Origin: Sulfuricaulis sp040901545
GTDB lineage: Bacteria; Pseudomonadota; Gammaproteobacteria; Acidiferrobacterales; Sulfurifustaceae
DNA: 64,000 bases
Assembly (NCBI RefSeq): GCF_040901545.1
Contig: NZ_JBBDYL010000031.1
Span: 62,001-126,000 of the forward strand
Direction of reading: 5' to 3'
The position numbers were made by a program, and so were the translations under genes. The notes beneath the pieces were generated by a model. That model was not told the DNA's origin, did no database searches, and worked only from the letters and a program-made list of their open reading frames with translations. Shown here piece by piece: positions 34,173 through 43,951 of this stretch (the first letter of the stretch is position 1; each line of letters opens with the position of its first letter).

Positions 34173-35411
34173 ATGGTGAAATTTGAGAACACACGATTGT
34201 TTTTGGCGCTCGGTGTCGCATCGCTGTTTCTCGCGGTGTCCGGTACCGGCAACGCCAAAGTAGAGGGCGATACGATAGTTCTGGGCGCCGCGGTATCCTT
34301 GACCGGCAAGTATTCCACCAACGGCAAGAACACGAAGGACGGCTACGATCTTGCCGTCAAGCGCATTAATGAAATGGGTGGTGTCAAAGTCGGCGGGAAA
34401 TCCTACAAGCTCAAGGTAACCTACTACGACGATGAATCCACGCCCGCCCGCGGCGCGCAGCTCGCCGAACGGCTGATCAACCAGGACGGGGTGCAATTCC
34501 TCCTTGGGCCGTACAGCTCGGGACTCACCAAGGCCATCGCGCCGGTAACCGAGAAGTACAAAATCCCGCATGTGGAAGGCAACGGCGCCGCCCGCGAGCT
34601 GTTCACGCAAGGCTACCGCTATCTGTTCGCCGTGCTGTCGACCTCGGACTATTATTTGCGCGAGGCCGTAAACTTGGCGGCTGAAATGGCAAAAAGTCAG
34701 GGTAAAGACCCCTCCAAGCTGAAGATCGCCATGGCGTTTGAGAATGACCCCTTCAGCCAGGACGTGCGGGACGGCGTCGTTGAAGACGCCAAGCGTCACG
34801 GCATGAAGATCGTGATCGACGACAAGCTGCCGCCCGAACTCAACGACATGTCGGCCACGCTGACCAAGGTCAAGGCGGTGAAACCCGATCTGCTGGTTGT
34901 TTCGGGTCATGCCAAGGGTGCGGTACTTGTCGCGCGCCAAGTGAAGGACATGAAAGTGGACGTTCCTATGATTGCCACGACCCATTGCGACTCGGCTAAA
35001 CTGGCCCAGACCATGCCCGCTGAGTCGGAAGGCCTTCTTTGTGCATCGCAGTGGGACCGGACGTTAAGCTATCGTGACAAATGGTTTGGATCGGCAGACG
35101 ATTATGCCAACCGGTTCGCGGCGGAGTTTAATTATACTCCTCCTTACCAGGCGGCCGAGTCGACGGCGGCGGCGCTGGTCTACATCGATGCCTTCACGCG
35201 CGCCCAATCGTTCGACAAAGAAAAGGTACGCGATGCCATTGCCGCCACGGACCTCATGACGTTTTATGGGCCCGTCAAGTTCGACAAGACCGGCATGAAC
35301 ACCGCGAAGCCGATGGTGCTCTACCAAATCCAGAAGGGACAGTACAACGTGGTGGCGCCGTCCAAGTACGCGGCCGCGAAGCTGGAGTACCCACGCAAGT
35401 TGCCGCAATAA
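34173..35411 (+). CDS. livK: branched-chain amino-acid-type ABC transporter substrate-binding protein
   Basis: A 412-residue periplasmic binding protein of the Leu/Ile/Val family (peripla_BP_6). A signal peptide spans about 1-28, ending near GNA. The mature N-terminus reads IVLGAAVSLTGKYSTNGKN, with typical lobe segments FLLGPYSSGLTKAIAPV and YQAAESTAAALVYIDAF. ACAGGAGGGGC just upstream is a strong ribosome-binding site. A terminator hairpin separates it from livH. Family members also bind amides, urea and aromatic acids, so the ligand is open. Confidence 0.9.
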   Translation: MVKFENTRLFLALGVASLFLAVSGTGNAKVEGDTIVLGAAVSLTGKYSTNGKNTKDGYDLAVKRINEMGGVKVGGKSYKLKVTYYDDESTPARGAQLAERLINQDGVQFLLGPYSSGLTKAIAPVTEKYKIPHVEGNGAARELFTQGYRYLFAVLSTSDYYLREAVNLAAEMAKSQGKDPSKLKIAMAFENDPFSQDVRDGVVEDAKRHGMKIVIDDKLPPELNDMSATLTKVKAVKPDLLVVSGHAKGAVLVARQVKDMKVDVPMIATTHCDSAKLAQTMPAESEGLLCASQWDRTLSYRDKWFGSADDYANRFAAEFNYTPPYQAAESTAAALVYIDAFTRAQSFDKEKVRDAIAATDLMTFYGPVKFDKTGMNTAKPMVLYQIQKGQYNVVAPSKYAAAKLEYPRKLPQ

Positions 35412-35422
35412 AAAAAAGTAAA

Positions 35423-35460
35423 CGCCCCGTCCCGGCAATAAAGTCCGGGCGGGGCGATTT
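35423..35460 (+). terminator. terminator/attenuator between livK and livH
   Basis: CGCCCCG and CCCGG at 35423-35435 pair with CCGGG and CGGGGCG at 35445-35456, one base bulged, followed by ATTTCT. The very stable stem likely lowers transcription of the permease genes relative to livK. Confidence 0.7.
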
Positions 35461-35468
35461 CTACGGCC

Positions 35469-36368
35469 ATGGACAGTATCCAGCTTCTCTTTCAGGCCCC
35501 GGTGTTGTCGGTGCAACTGCTGCTCGACGGCATGCTGATCGGCGCCATCTTCGCCCTGGCCGCCTTCGGCATGGCGCTGGTCTGGGGCGTCATGAACGTG
35601 ATCAATATCGCCCAGGGCGAGTTCGTGATGCTCGGGGGATATGTCGCCTTCTTTCTTTACGCCGCCGGTATCCATCCGTTCTTCGGCATTCCATTGGCCG
35701 CGGTCGTGTTGTTTATTTTCGGGTGGTCGCTGTATAAAACCATCATCTTTCGCGTCGTCGACAAGGATCTGTTCATTTCAATCCTGGCGACATTCGGCCT
35801 CAGTATCCTGCTGCAACAGCTCGCCAACGAACTTTTCGGCGCCGACGTCCGTACCGCCGAGTCCGGATTTGGAACGCTGGTGTTATTCGACGGTCAGGTA
35901 ACGGTCGCGGAGATCAAGCTCGTCGCCTTCATTGCGGCCCTGGCACTCGGGGGGCTGCTGCTGTTGTTTCTCAAGCAATCGCGACTCGGACAGGCGATTC
36001 GCGCCACGGCGCAGAACGCGCGGGCCGCACGCATCATGGGCATCGACACCGACCGGGTTTACGCCGCCACCTTCGGCCTCAACGCCGCGATCTGCGGCGC
36101 CGCCGGCGCGCTCGTCGCCATGACCTGGATCATCCATCCTTATCTCGGACTGCCGTATACCATCCGCTCCTTCATGATCGTGATCGTGGCGGGGTTGGGT
36201 AACGTGGCCGCGGTGTTGGCCGCGGGCCTGGGGCTCGGCGCGGCGGAAAACTTCGCCGGATTTATTTTCGGCGCCGAATACCAGGCGGCGTTCGTATTCG
36301 GACTGCTGGTGATTATCCTGATGTGGCGTCGCTTCTGGCTGAACCGCCAGCGCCGGTATTTGAAATGA
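35469..36368 (+). CDS. livH: branched-chain amino-acid-type ABC permease LivH
   Basis: A 299-residue membrane permease with about eight hydrophobic helices. The LivH signature ALAAFGMALVWGVMNVINIAQGEFVM lies near residues 30-55 (cited by its core NIAQGE). The EAA-like cytoplasmic loop is GQAIRATAQNARAARIMGID. The stop overlaps the livM start by four bases. Confidence 0.9.
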   Translation: MDSIQLLFQAPVLSVQLLLDGMLIGAIFALAAFGMALVWGVMNVINIAQGEFVMLGGYVAFFLYAAGIHPFFGIPLAAVVLFIFGWSLYKTIIFRVVDKDLFISILATFGLSILLQQLANELFGADVRTAESGFGTLVLFDGQVTVAEIKLVAFIAALALGGLLLLFLKQSRLGQAIRATAQNARAARIMGIDTDRVYAATFGLNAAICGAAGALVAMTWIIHPYLGLPYTIRSFMIVIVAGLGNVAAVLAAGLGLGAAENFAGFIFGAEYQAAFVFGLLVIILMWRRFWLNRQRRYLK

Positions 36369-37354
36369 CGGATACGGTCAAACGCATATTGTTTTATTCA
36401 ATTATCGTGGCCGTGGCGCTCGCCGCCCCTTCGGTCGCCCCGGATTATCGCACGCAAATGGCTTTCCTGTGGGTGATGGTTGTTTTCGCGCTGACGTGGG
36501 ACATCCTCGGCGGCCAAATGGGTTATAACTCGTTTGGCAATATTCTGTTCTTCGGTGTCGGCATGTATGTCTGTGCCGTCATCCAACGCGACTCCGGTTT
36601 GGGATATTACCCCGCGCTCTTCCTGGGGATGGGTGCGGGTGCGCTGGTCGCGGTCGTTTTCGCGGCGATTTTCGGATCAGGCATACTGGGATTGCGGGGC
36701 CACTACTTCGCGATTTGCACGCTTGGGCTCGGCATCGCGGCGGGTGAATTCGCCAGCGGGTGGGATTACATCGGGGCCGGCTCCGGCATGGTGACACCGA
36801 TCTTCCCCGGAGAACCGGGGGGCCGCGAGAAATTCTTTTACTACGTCATGTTTGCCTTGGCCGTGATCACGTTTCCGGTTTTGCGCTGGTTGTATTCCGG
36901 AAGATTTGGTTTGGCGCTCAACGCCATCCGCGACGATGAGGATAAAGCCGAGGCGATGGGGATCCATACAACACGGTACAAAATCACGGCCTGGTGTATC
37001 TCGGCATTTTTTCTAGGTTTGACGGGCGCGGTGGTCGGAAACATGATCGGATTTATCGACCCGCGCGACGTGGCGTTCGCCGGCCCGACCTTCGGGGTAT
37101 GGATGGTTCTCATGGCGATCCTCGGCGGCAAGGGAACACTCTGGGGACCGGTGCTCGGGGCCGTGGTGTTTCACGTTACCCAGGAGGTTTTCTGGACGTA
37201 TTTGCTGGGCTGGCAACGCGTGGCGCTGGGCCTGCTCATCGTGTTGATTGTCGTGTTTTTCCCGCTCGGCATCCTGGGCTGGGCGCGCGAGCGCTGGCCG
37301 GAGCGTTTCGGCCACGTGGTTGAGGAAAAACCCGACGCGAGGGCGACGGAGTGA
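36365..37354 (+). CDS. livM: branched-chain amino-acid-type ABC permease LivM
   Basis: A 329-residue permease from the ATG at 36365, which overlaps the livH stop as ATGA. An in-frame upstream extension inside livH is not credible. Helices fill most of the protein; the LivM motif GQMGYNSFGNILFFGVG is near residue 52, and the coupling loop is AIRDDEDKAEAMGI. It ends by overlapping livG as GTGA. Confidence 0.9.
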   Translation: MTDTVKRILFYSIIVAVALAAPSVAPDYRTQMAFLWVMVVFALTWDILGGQMGYNSFGNILFFGVGMYVCAVIQRDSGLGYYPALFLGMGAGALVAVVFAAIFGSGILGLRGHYFAICTLGLGIAAGEFASGWDYIGAGSGMVTPIFPGEPGGREKFFYYVMFALAVITFPVLRWLYSGRFGLALNAIRDDEDKAEAMGIHTTRYKITAWCISAFFLGLTGAVVGNMIGFIDPRDVAFAGPTFGVWMVLMAILGGKGTLWGPVLGAVVFHVTQEVFWTYLLGWQRVALGLLIVLIVVFFPLGILGWARERWPERFGHVVEEKPDARATE

Positions 37355-38094
37355 AATCGATCCTCGAAGTGAGCCGCGTGCGCAAGACCTTTGGCGGAGT
37401 CGTCGCCAACAATGACATCAGCCTCAAGGTACACGAAGGCAGGATCATCGGGCTGATCGGTCCCAACGGATCGGGCAAGACCACGCTTTTCAATTCAATC
37501 GTCGGCTATCATCCCATCGACGCCGGCACCATCCGCTTTGAAGGCGATGAAATTTCGAAACTGCGCGTTCCGCAGATCGCGCGGCGTGGGATGTTACGCA
37601 CGTTTCAGCAGACGCGCATCTACGGCAAGATGACCTGCGTACAAAACATGCTCATCAGCCTCCCGCAGCGTGAAGCGACATGGTATTCGATGTTTTCCCG
37701 GCTGGACGCCGAAGATACGGAAAAGGCCGAGAGCCTGCTCGAGTTCGTGGGACTTTACTCCAAGCGCCGCCTGCGCGCCGGCGATCTTTCTTTCGGCCAG
37801 CAAAAGCTGCTCGAATTTGCCATGGCGCTGATGACCAAACCCAAGATGCTGTTGCTCGATGAACCAACCGCGGGCATTAATCCTACCTTGATCAACGGTC
37901 TGATGAACCGTTTGAAGCGGGTCAACACGGAATTCGGCATTACCCTGTTCGTCATCGAACACAACATGCGCGTGATCATGAACCTCGCGGAATACATTTA
38001 TTGCCTGGCGCACGGGGAACTCCTCGCCGAAGGCAAGCCTGACCAGATACAAAACGACCAGCGCGTGATCGACGCCTATCTGGGCGCGCACTGA
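37351..38094 (+). CDS. livG: branched-chain amino-acid-type ABC ATPase LivG
   Basis: A 247-residue ATPase starting with GTG that overlaps the livM stop. Walker A is GPNGSGKTT, the signature region reads DLSFGQQKLLEFAMAL, Walker B is LLLDEPTAGINP, and the H-loop is FVIEHNMRVIM. The LSFGQ signature in place of LSGGQ is common in LivG. It pairs with the next ATPase. Confidence 0.92.
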   Translation: MKSILEVSRVRKTFGGVVANNDISLKVHEGRIIGLIGPNGSGKTTLFNSIVGYHPIDAGTIRFEGDEISKLRVPQIARRGMLRTFQQTRIYGKMTCVQNMLISLPQREATWYSMFSRLDAEDTEKAESLLEFVGLYSKRRLRAGDLSFGQQKLLEFAMALMTKPKMLLLDEPTAGINPTLINGLMNRLKRVNTEFGITLFVIEHNMRVIMNLAEYIYCLAHGELLAEGKPDQIQNDQRVIDAYLGAH

Positions 38095-38978
38095 TGGCGA
38101 AAAAGCGCAAATCTTCCACCTGCAAAGACACGGGGCACGATTATGTGCTGGGTGCTAAAACCGGCGATGACATCCTGTCGGTTGACGATGTCGATGAAAA
38201 GGCCGCGCAGCTCGCCAAGCAAGGTCCGGGTATCGAACGCATCGGCGAACTTGCGAATCACGCGCCGCTGCTCCGCATTGACAATTTGGTCGCCGGCTAC
38301 GGCATGATGGAAATTCTGCACGGCATCAACCTGCAGGTGGCATCGGGCCAGTCGCTTTGTCTCATCGGTCCGAACGGCGCCGGCAAGTCCACGATCTTGC
38401 ATTCGATTTACGGCTTCACGCGCATTTTTTCCGGCGGCATCTCCCTTGATGGCCAGGACGTCACCAAGTTATCCCCCAACCAGAAACTCAAGCAGGCGGG
38501 GATCGCCTACATTCTTCAGGATAACTCGGTATTTCCCGACATGACCGTCGAGGAAAACCTGTGGATGGGCGGATATCTGATGGAACAAACCGACCAAGCC
38601 AAAGAATCGGCGGAACGTGTGTTTGAAAAATACGATCGTTTGGCCAAGCGCCGAAATCAGCCCGCGCGGGTGCTTTCCGGCGGCGAGCGCCGTTTGCTCG
38701 AAATTTCGCGCGCGCTGGTAATGAACCCGCGCGTGTTGCTGGTCGACGAGCCATCGATCGGACTCGAGCCGCGCTTCATCGGTATGGTGTTCGAAATTTT
38801 AACCGATCTGCAACGGAGCGAAGGCAAGGCTATCGTGATGGTGGAACAGAATGCCAAGAAAGGTCTTGAATTTGCCAACATCGGATATGTTCTGGTGTCC
38901 GGTTCAGTCGCCATAGCCGGCAAGGGACGTGAACTGCTGGAGCACCCCGACGTCGGCCGGTTGTTTCTTGGCGGTTGA
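38094..38978 (+). CDS. livF: branched-chain amino-acid-type ABC ATPase LivF with N-terminal extension
   Basis: A 294-residue ATPase, about 55-60 residues longer than usual LivF. The ABC core starts at LLRIDNLVAGYGMMEILHG. Walker A is GPNGAGKST, the signature is LSGGERRLLEISRAL, and Walker B is LLVDEPSIGLEP. The extra N-terminus is charged, includes a TCKDTGHD segment, and matches nothing I recognise. The ATG overlaps the livG stop as TGATG, which argues that the extension is real. It ends the liv operon. Confidence 0.88.
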   Translation: MAKKRKSSTCKDTGHDYVLGAKTGDDILSVDDVDEKAAQLAKQGPGIERIGELANHAPLLRIDNLVAGYGMMEILHGINLQVASGQSLCLIGPNGAGKSTILHSIYGFTRIFSGGISLDGQDVTKLSPNQKLKQAGIAYILQDNSVFPDMTVEENLWMGGYLMEQTDQAKESAERVFEKYDRLAKRRNQPARVLSGGERRLLEISRALVMNPRVLLVDEPSIGLEPRFIGMVFEILTDLQRSEGKAIVMVEQNAKKGLEFANIGYVLVSGSVAIAGKGRELLEHPDVGRLFLGG

Positions 38979-39262
38979 AAACCGCAGCGCACGAGCAAGG
39001 AATGTGTTTGCAGTGAAGCATGCGTTGGTGTGCGACTCGTCCCGCGAACACAGTCATTTTCCCGGATGTTACGTCCGGCTCTGACCCGGTGCTATCCGTA
39101 ATTGCCCATGCCCGGTTGGGTTGGCCGGTTGTCTGGCGGTTATCCCGGGTGCACCGGTAGATGGGCCATTGCCGGGCTTTGCGTCTTGTCCATGATACGG
39201 GAATTGCTTCGCGATGGTTACCTGACAAGGTAGCGCATCACGTTTTAACCTTAAATGAATAT

Positions 39263-39943
39263 ATGAATGCAAGCCGCAAGCAAGGGTTCAGGGCGGGCGT
39301 TTCAGTAATCCCCAGTTTTATAGCTATCTTCATCGGTTTTGGCGTCGCGGCTCGTGTGGCGGACGTGCCCGCGCCGGCCGCGGTATTGCTTACGATCGCT
39401 ATATTCGCGGCTCCGGCCCAATTCGCGATAATCGAACTCACGGGTCAGGGTGCGGCGGCAATCGTGCAAATGATTTTTGCCGGCGTCCTGATAAACCTGA
39501 GATTCTTCCTCATGAGCCTGACGTTGGCGCATCTCTTCAGCGGCGTACCACGACTCCGGATGCTGGCCTCGGCGCAATTTGTGGCGGCATCGACGTTTCT
39601 GTTGACTTTTTTCCAATCGCGCAAAAAAAGCGAGCACGTTAATCTTCACGAGTTTTTTATCAGTATGGCGGTGGTGGTATTTCCCGCCGCCGTGGTTGGA
39701 ACGCTGATCGGCGTCGCCTTCGGGGCCAATCTCCCACCGGCGTTTATGTTCGGCGCCTCCCTGTTTCTTCCGGTTTACTTCGCGTTGTTGTTATCCAGTG
39801 ACGTCAAAGGCCGGTACGAAATCATGGCGGTGCTGTGCGGTTTCGTTTTTACCCCGCCGGTAGAAATGTTACTTCCCGGTTGGGGTGTGTTTGTCAGCGC
39901 ACTGGGTGTGGGCGCCGCGATTACCGTTGCGGAAAAAAGATGA
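39263..39943 (+). CDS. azlC: AzlC-family branched-chain amino-acid exporter large subunit
   Basis: A 226-residue membrane protein from ATG 39263; the open frame runs upstream but without similarity. Family features are GFGVAARVADVP near residue 24, IFAAPAQFAIIEL, and LINLRFFLMSLTLA. About seven helices are predicted. AzlC with AzlD forms a small exporter for branched-chain amino acids in Bacillus and others. The stop overlaps the next gene as ATGA. A 284-base gap to livF contains no clear gene. Confidence 0.88.
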   Translation: MNASRKQGFRAGVSVIPSFIAIFIGFGVAARVADVPAPAAVLLTIAIFAAPAQFAIIELTGQGAAAIVQMIFAGVLINLRFFLMSLTLAHLFSGVPRLRMLASAQFVAASTFLLTFFQSRKKSEHVNLHEFFISMAVVVFPAAVVGTLIGVAFGANLPPAFMFGASLFLPVYFALLLSSDVKGRYEIMAVLCGFVFTPPVEMLLPGWGVFVSALGVGAAITVAEKR

Positions 39944-40269
39944 ACGCCATCGAATGGACTCTGGTGATCGCCGGAGCGGGATTTGGCACTTATGCCCTCC
40001 GCGTCGCCCCGTTTATGTCCCTCCGGCTTTACCGTGTCGGCCAAAACAATCTACGCTTTTTGACCTTCGTATCGCTCGCCATCGCCGCCGGTATTGTGGC
40101 GCGTTCGATCGTGTTCGACGGGGGTTCGGTCGGGCAGCCGCCGGAATTGGCCATCAAGGTGGCTGCCGTGATGACGGCGCTGATCATTCAGTATCGAACG
40201 AAAAATCTGCTTGTCGCGCTGTTCGGCGGTGTCGGTGTGGCTGTGTTGTGGAAATGGCTGACGATGTAA
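39940..40269 (+). CDS. azlD: AzlD-family branched-chain amino-acid exporter small subunit
   Basis: A 109-residue membrane protein with about four helices, beginning MNAIEWTLVIAGAGFGTYALR. The YALRVAPF motif is typical of AzlD. The ATG overlaps the azlC stop, so translation is coupled and the pair should form one transporter. A longer in-frame start inside azlC is not credible. Confidence 0.87.
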   Translation: MNAIEWTLVIAGAGFGTYALRVAPFMSLRLYRVGQNNLRFLTFVSLAIAAGIVARSIVFDGGSVGQPPELAIKVAAVMTALIIQYRTKNLLVALFGGVGVAVLWKWLTM

Positions 40270-40334
40270 GTCATGAAGTATTTTGGCCAGAGTCTATATT
40301 TCCCAGCGGGATATTAAACTGACGGTATGCTGAC

Positions 40335-41579
40335 GTGACCCGAACCGTCTCCACTCAATTACCCGATATGAAGGTGGTCGTTGTGCTATGCACGGCAGAG
40401 GTGCTGAGCATGATTCCGTTTGCCACGGCTCCGGCCTTGCTGTCGTTGCTGATCGATACCTGGAGTCTGTCAAATTCTCAGGCCGGTCTCATCACCGGTA
40501 TTTTTTTCGCCGGTTACATGGCGGCCGTTCCCGTGCTTACGAGTCTTACCGACCGGATTGACGCGCGCCGGATCTATCTGTTCGCCACCACGCTTTCCCT
40601 GATCGGTGCTTCGGGTTTTGCGCTGTGGGCGGATGGTTTCTGGTCGGCATTGCTGTTTCAGGCCATTGCCGGAGCCGGATTGGCGGGTACCTACATGCCG
40701 GGATTGAAGATCCTTTCCGACCACATCGCCGGAAAAAGACAATCGCGATCCGTGGCGTTTTATACGTCAACGTTCGGCGTGGGTGCAAGCCTGTCGCTGT
40801 GGTTCGCCGGAACCATCGCCACCGCGGTTGACTGGCGCTGGGCATTCGGCCTGGCTGCGATCGGGCCGGCGATCGCGGGGATGCTGGTGATGGGCGTTTT
40901 CCCACCGAAATCGCCTGATCAGGCGCACGCGCACACAAGCCACTTGCTCGATTTTCGCCCCATATTCCGCAATCGATCCGCCACCCGATACATCCTGGCC
41001 TATGCCGCGCATTGCTGGGAATTGTTCGGATTCCGTTCCTGGGTTGTGGTTTTTTTCGCCTTTGCGCTGAGCCTGCAATCGGGGACGGAACATCCGATCC
41101 GGAGTGCCGCCACGTTCGCGGCCATCGTCAATCTGCTGGGGCCTGGCGCGAGCATTATCGGGAACGAACTGGCTGTGCACTGGGGACGCCGACGCGTGGT
41201 GTTAGCGATAATGACGGCCTCCATCGTACTGGCTTGCGTCGTCGGATTTTCCGCCACGCTACCCTGGAGTCTGGTGCTGGCAACGATCATTGTGTACTTT
41301 CTTGTCATCATGGGAGATTCGGCCGCATTGACCGCCGGGGTCGTCGCCACGTCGTTCACGACTCAGCGTGGGGCCACCATGGCGGTCTATTCCATGCTGG
41401 GTTTCGGAGCGGGCTTTGTCGCGCCGGTCGTGTTTGGCGGCGTGCTCGATATTGCCGGAGGAAACAACAGTCCCCTGGCATGGGGATTTGCATTCGCCAG
41501 TCTCGCGCTGGGCTATGTTTTCGGACCACTGGTGTTGCTATGGCTGCGTGGTTACATGCCGCCGTCCCGGCAACGCTAA
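40335..41579 (+). CDS. major facilitator superfamily transporter
   Basis: A 414-residue carrier with twelve predicted helices. The loop 2-3 region contains SLTDRIDARRIYLF in place of the classic GxLaDrxGrk motif, and the internal FQAIAGAGLAGTYMPGLKIL segment marks helix 4-5. The chosen start is GTG at 40335; ATG 40368 is an alternative. It resembles cyanate/nitrate-type (CynX-like) carriers only loosely. It precedes a tartrate/malate dehydrogenase, so a hydroxy-dicarboxylate is one possible substrate. Confidence 0.85.
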   Translation: MTRTVSTQLPDMKVVVVLCTAEVLSMIPFATAPALLSLLIDTWSLSNSQAGLITGIFFAGYMAAVPVLTSLTDRIDARRIYLFATTLSLIGASGFALWADGFWSALLFQAIAGAGLAGTYMPGLKILSDHIAGKRQSRSVAFYTSTFGVGASLSLWFAGTIATAVDWRWAFGLAAIGPAIAGMLVMGVFPPKSPDQAHAHTSHLLDFRPIFRNRSATRYILAYAAHCWELFGFRSWVVVFFAFALSLQSGTEHPIRSAATFAAIVNLLGPGASIIGNELAVHWGRRRVVLAIMTASIVLACVVGFSATLPWSLVLATIIVYFLVIMGDSAALTAGVVATSFTTQRGATMAVYSMLGFGAGFVAPVVFGGVLDIAGGNNSPLAWGFAFASLALGYVFGPLVLLWLRGYMPPSRQR

Positions 41580-41795
41580 GTGTCCTCCGCGCGTGCCGGT
41601 TCATCGGCAGTGCTGCGTAAAGTACTTTGCACAATACGAGAATATGAAATGCCAGGGAAGCCGGAAAACGTGATTTAATCGCGGCAGGGACCGGCGACGG
41701 CAATGCTGCAAGTCGCCCCGGAGATTCCATCCTTTCGCCGGCGGCACGATAAATGCCATTCACCGAAATATTTGATTTTATTACGAGGAATGCCG

Positions 41796-42857
41796 ATGAA
41801 GCGTTACAAAATCGCGACGATACCCGGTGACGGAATTGGCAAGGAAGTCGTGCCCGAAGGGATACGGGTACTCGAGTCGGCCGGCCGCCGCTTCGGTTTT
41901 GGTTTTTCCTGGGATCACTTTCCCTGGAGCTGCGAGGTCTATCATAAAACGGGGCGCATGATGCCGGACGACGGGCTGGCGACCTTGCGTGATTACGATG
42001 CGATTTACCTCGGGGCCGTCGGCTATCCCGGCGTGCCGGATCATATTTCTCTCTGGGGACTGTTGATCCCTATCCGGCGGGAATTTCAGCAATACGTCTC
42101 GCTGCGCCCGCTGCGGCTGATGAAAGGCCTGCCTTGCCCGTTGCGCGACCGCCAGGTCGGCGACATTGATTTTCTGGTGGTGCGCGAAAACAACGAAGGC
42201 GAGTATTCCAACATCGGTGGTCGAATCTATGCCGGCACTGCGGCCGAAATGGCCATGCAGGAATCCGTGTTTACCCGCACCGGAGTCGATCGCATCATGC
42301 GTTATGCGTTCGAACTCGCGCGCACACGCAAGGCGCGCCATGTCACGTCGGCCACAAAATCAAACGGCATCATCCACACCATGCCATACTGGGACGAACG
42401 ATTTGCCGCGATTTCCCGCGAATACCCCGATATCCGGACGGATCAATATCATATAGACATCCTGTCGGCCCATTTTGTCTTGCATCCCGACCGGTTCGAT
42501 ATTGTCGTGGCCAGTAACCTGTTCGGCGATATATTGTCCGATCTCGGCGCTGCGGTCGTGGGCACGATCGGCATCGCGCCGTCGTGCAATATCAATCCGG
42601 AGCGAAATTTCCCCAGCATGTTCGAGCCCGTGCACGGTTCGGCGCCCGACATCGCCGGCAAGGGTATCGCCAACCCCGTTGGCCAGATATGGTCGGGCGC
42701 CATGATGCTTGAGCATCTGGGCCACAAGGAAGCGGCCGCCGCCATCGAACGGGCGATTGAAAAGGTGATGCAAGATCCTCGGCTGCTGACTCCGGACATG
42801 GGGGGTCGCGCCAAAACCGTGGACCTCGGCAAGGCGATCGCTGAACTGGTTAAGTGA
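41796..42857 (+). CDS. ttuC: tartrate / D-malate dehydrogenase (decarboxylating), isocitrate-dehydrogenase family
   Basis: A 353-residue beta-decarboxylating dehydrogenase. The ATG at 41796 has ACGAGG seven bases upstream; the frame extends further without similarity. Key segments are TIPGDGIGKEVVPEG, the substrate loop LRPLRLMKGL, VVRENNEGEYSNIGG, the metal-binding VVASNLFGDILSDLGA and FEPVHGSAPDIAGKGIANP. This set is typical of TtuC/DmlA, which oxidise tartrate or D-malate with NAD+ and Mn2+. Isopropylmalate dehydrogenase is less likely. The upstream MFS gene may supply the acid. Confidence 0.87.
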   Translation: MKRYKIATIPGDGIGKEVVPEGIRVLESAGRRFGFGFSWDHFPWSCEVYHKTGRMMPDDGLATLRDYDAIYLGAVGYPGVPDHISLWGLLIPIRREFQQYVSLRPLRLMKGLPCPLRDRQVGDIDFLVVRENNEGEYSNIGGRIYAGTAAEMAMQESVFTRTGVDRIMRYAFELARTRKARHVTSATKSNGIIHTMPYWDERFAAISREYPDIRTDQYHIDILSAHFVLHPDRFDIVVASNLFGDILSDLGAAVVGTIGIAPSCNINPERNFPSMFEPVHGSAPDIAGKGIANPVGQIWSGAMMLEHLGHKEAAAAIERAIEKVMQDPRLLTPDMGGRAKTVDLGKAIAELVK

Positions 42858-42964
42858 TAGTGACAGGTTTTGGAGTGGGCAAGGGTATTCAAACGCTGGG
42901 TATCCGTCTCCCTGGCGTTACAAGTTACATTGAACTTTCAACGCAACGCGAACCTGACCGGTGG

Positions 42965-43951
42965 TTAATCGCTCCACACCAGACGTTCCATGTCGGTGAA
43001 ATCGTAGCCGCCGAGTAATTGCGCCAGGCGCTGACACTCCGGTCCTCGCAATTGTTCCAGAAGTTTCCGGAACAGGGCACGGAAATAAACACCCCGGTAC
43101 AACGCGAAATCGTACGCTTCCCACCCGATGGGAATAAAATCGAGCCCGAACTCGGTGGCCGCGCTGCGCGCGCCGGGAGCCACGTCCGCCTGTCCCATGG
43201 AAATCAGGGAGGATACCTCGCGTTCTGAATTGGCCCGGGCCGTAACCCGGAGCCGGGAGGGATCGACGTTATGCATCGCGAGCGTCTCGGCGAGAAATCG
43301 CTGCGATCCGGCGCCTTCCTGACGCATCCCCCAGCGAACCTCGGGCGCGAACAGGCACATGATATCGTCGGTCGGGTTTTTGAATCCGGGCGCCAGAATG
43401 AGGCCCTGTTCCCGATAAAATGCCCGAACCACCACCCAATCGCGGTGCTGCGGGAATTGGGCAATCAGGGCTGGATGCCGCTTTTCGCTTTCCGCGGCCG
43501 GTCCCCAATGAATGGCGCAGATATCTGCGCGATGCCGCGCCAGCAACGACAGACCGAGTTGTGTCCCGGTACAGGTGTAGCTGACCAGCGCGCGCGTCTG
43601 AATCTGGTTGGTGAGCAGCATGATGGCGCGATTGATCAACGGATCGTCGCTTCCCACCAGTACTATCCGGTCGGTGAGCACGCCGCCGTGACTCGATTCC
43701 AGCAACCACTGGTCGATGAGGTGGCGCGGGAACAGCCATTTGCCGGTTATCTTTGTCGCCGGGATATTGCCCTCGCTGGCCAGGGCATAGATTTTTTTCT
43801 CGTTCAGATGCAAATAGTCGGCCACCTGCCGGACGCTCATGAAGCGCGGCGGTTCTTCGACCGCCGTCTTGGCCGCGCGCGGGGTTTCGTCAACGAGCTT
43901 GAGCGCCGGCGAAACGGCGGAGGCCGATTTGTCCGCGATCGATTGCGTCAT
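42965..43951 (-). CDS. DNA-binding regulator with periplasmic-binding-protein-like sensor domain
   Basis: A 328-residue protein. After a variable N-terminus, residues about 38-92 form an excisionase/MerR-type helix-turn-helix (MSVRQVADYLHLNEKKIYAL). The rest, from IVLVGSDDPLINRA, resembles a PBP-like fold related to molybdate/tungstate-binding proteins, with GAGSQRFLAETL and ADVAPGARSAA as typical segments. Its start overlaps the fdhD stop by four bases, and fdhD follows moaA, so it belongs to an operon for cofactor and formate dehydrogenase. Sensing molybdate, tungstate or a cofactor-related ligand is a reasonable inference. Confidence 0.78.
   Translation of the reverse strand: MTQSIADKSASAVSPALKLVDETPRAAKTAVEEPPRFMSVRQVADYLHLNEKKIYALASEGNIPATKITGKWLFPRHLIDQWLLESSHGGVLTDRIVLVGSDDPLINRAIMLLTNQIQTRALVSYTCTGTQLGLSLLARHRADICAIHWGPAAESEKRHPALIAQFPQHRDWVVVRAFYREQGLILAPGFKNPTDDIMCLFAPEVRWGMRQEGAGSQRFLAETLAMHNVDPSRLRVTARANSEREVSSLISMGQADVAPGARSAATEFGLDFIPIGWEAYDFALYRGVYFRALFRKLLEQLRGPECQRLAQLLGGYDFTDMERLVWSD

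Noticed and set aside
33957..34985. 342-codon minus-strand open frame across livK
   Set aside because: It is antisense to a clear LivK gene and has the composition of a shadow frame.
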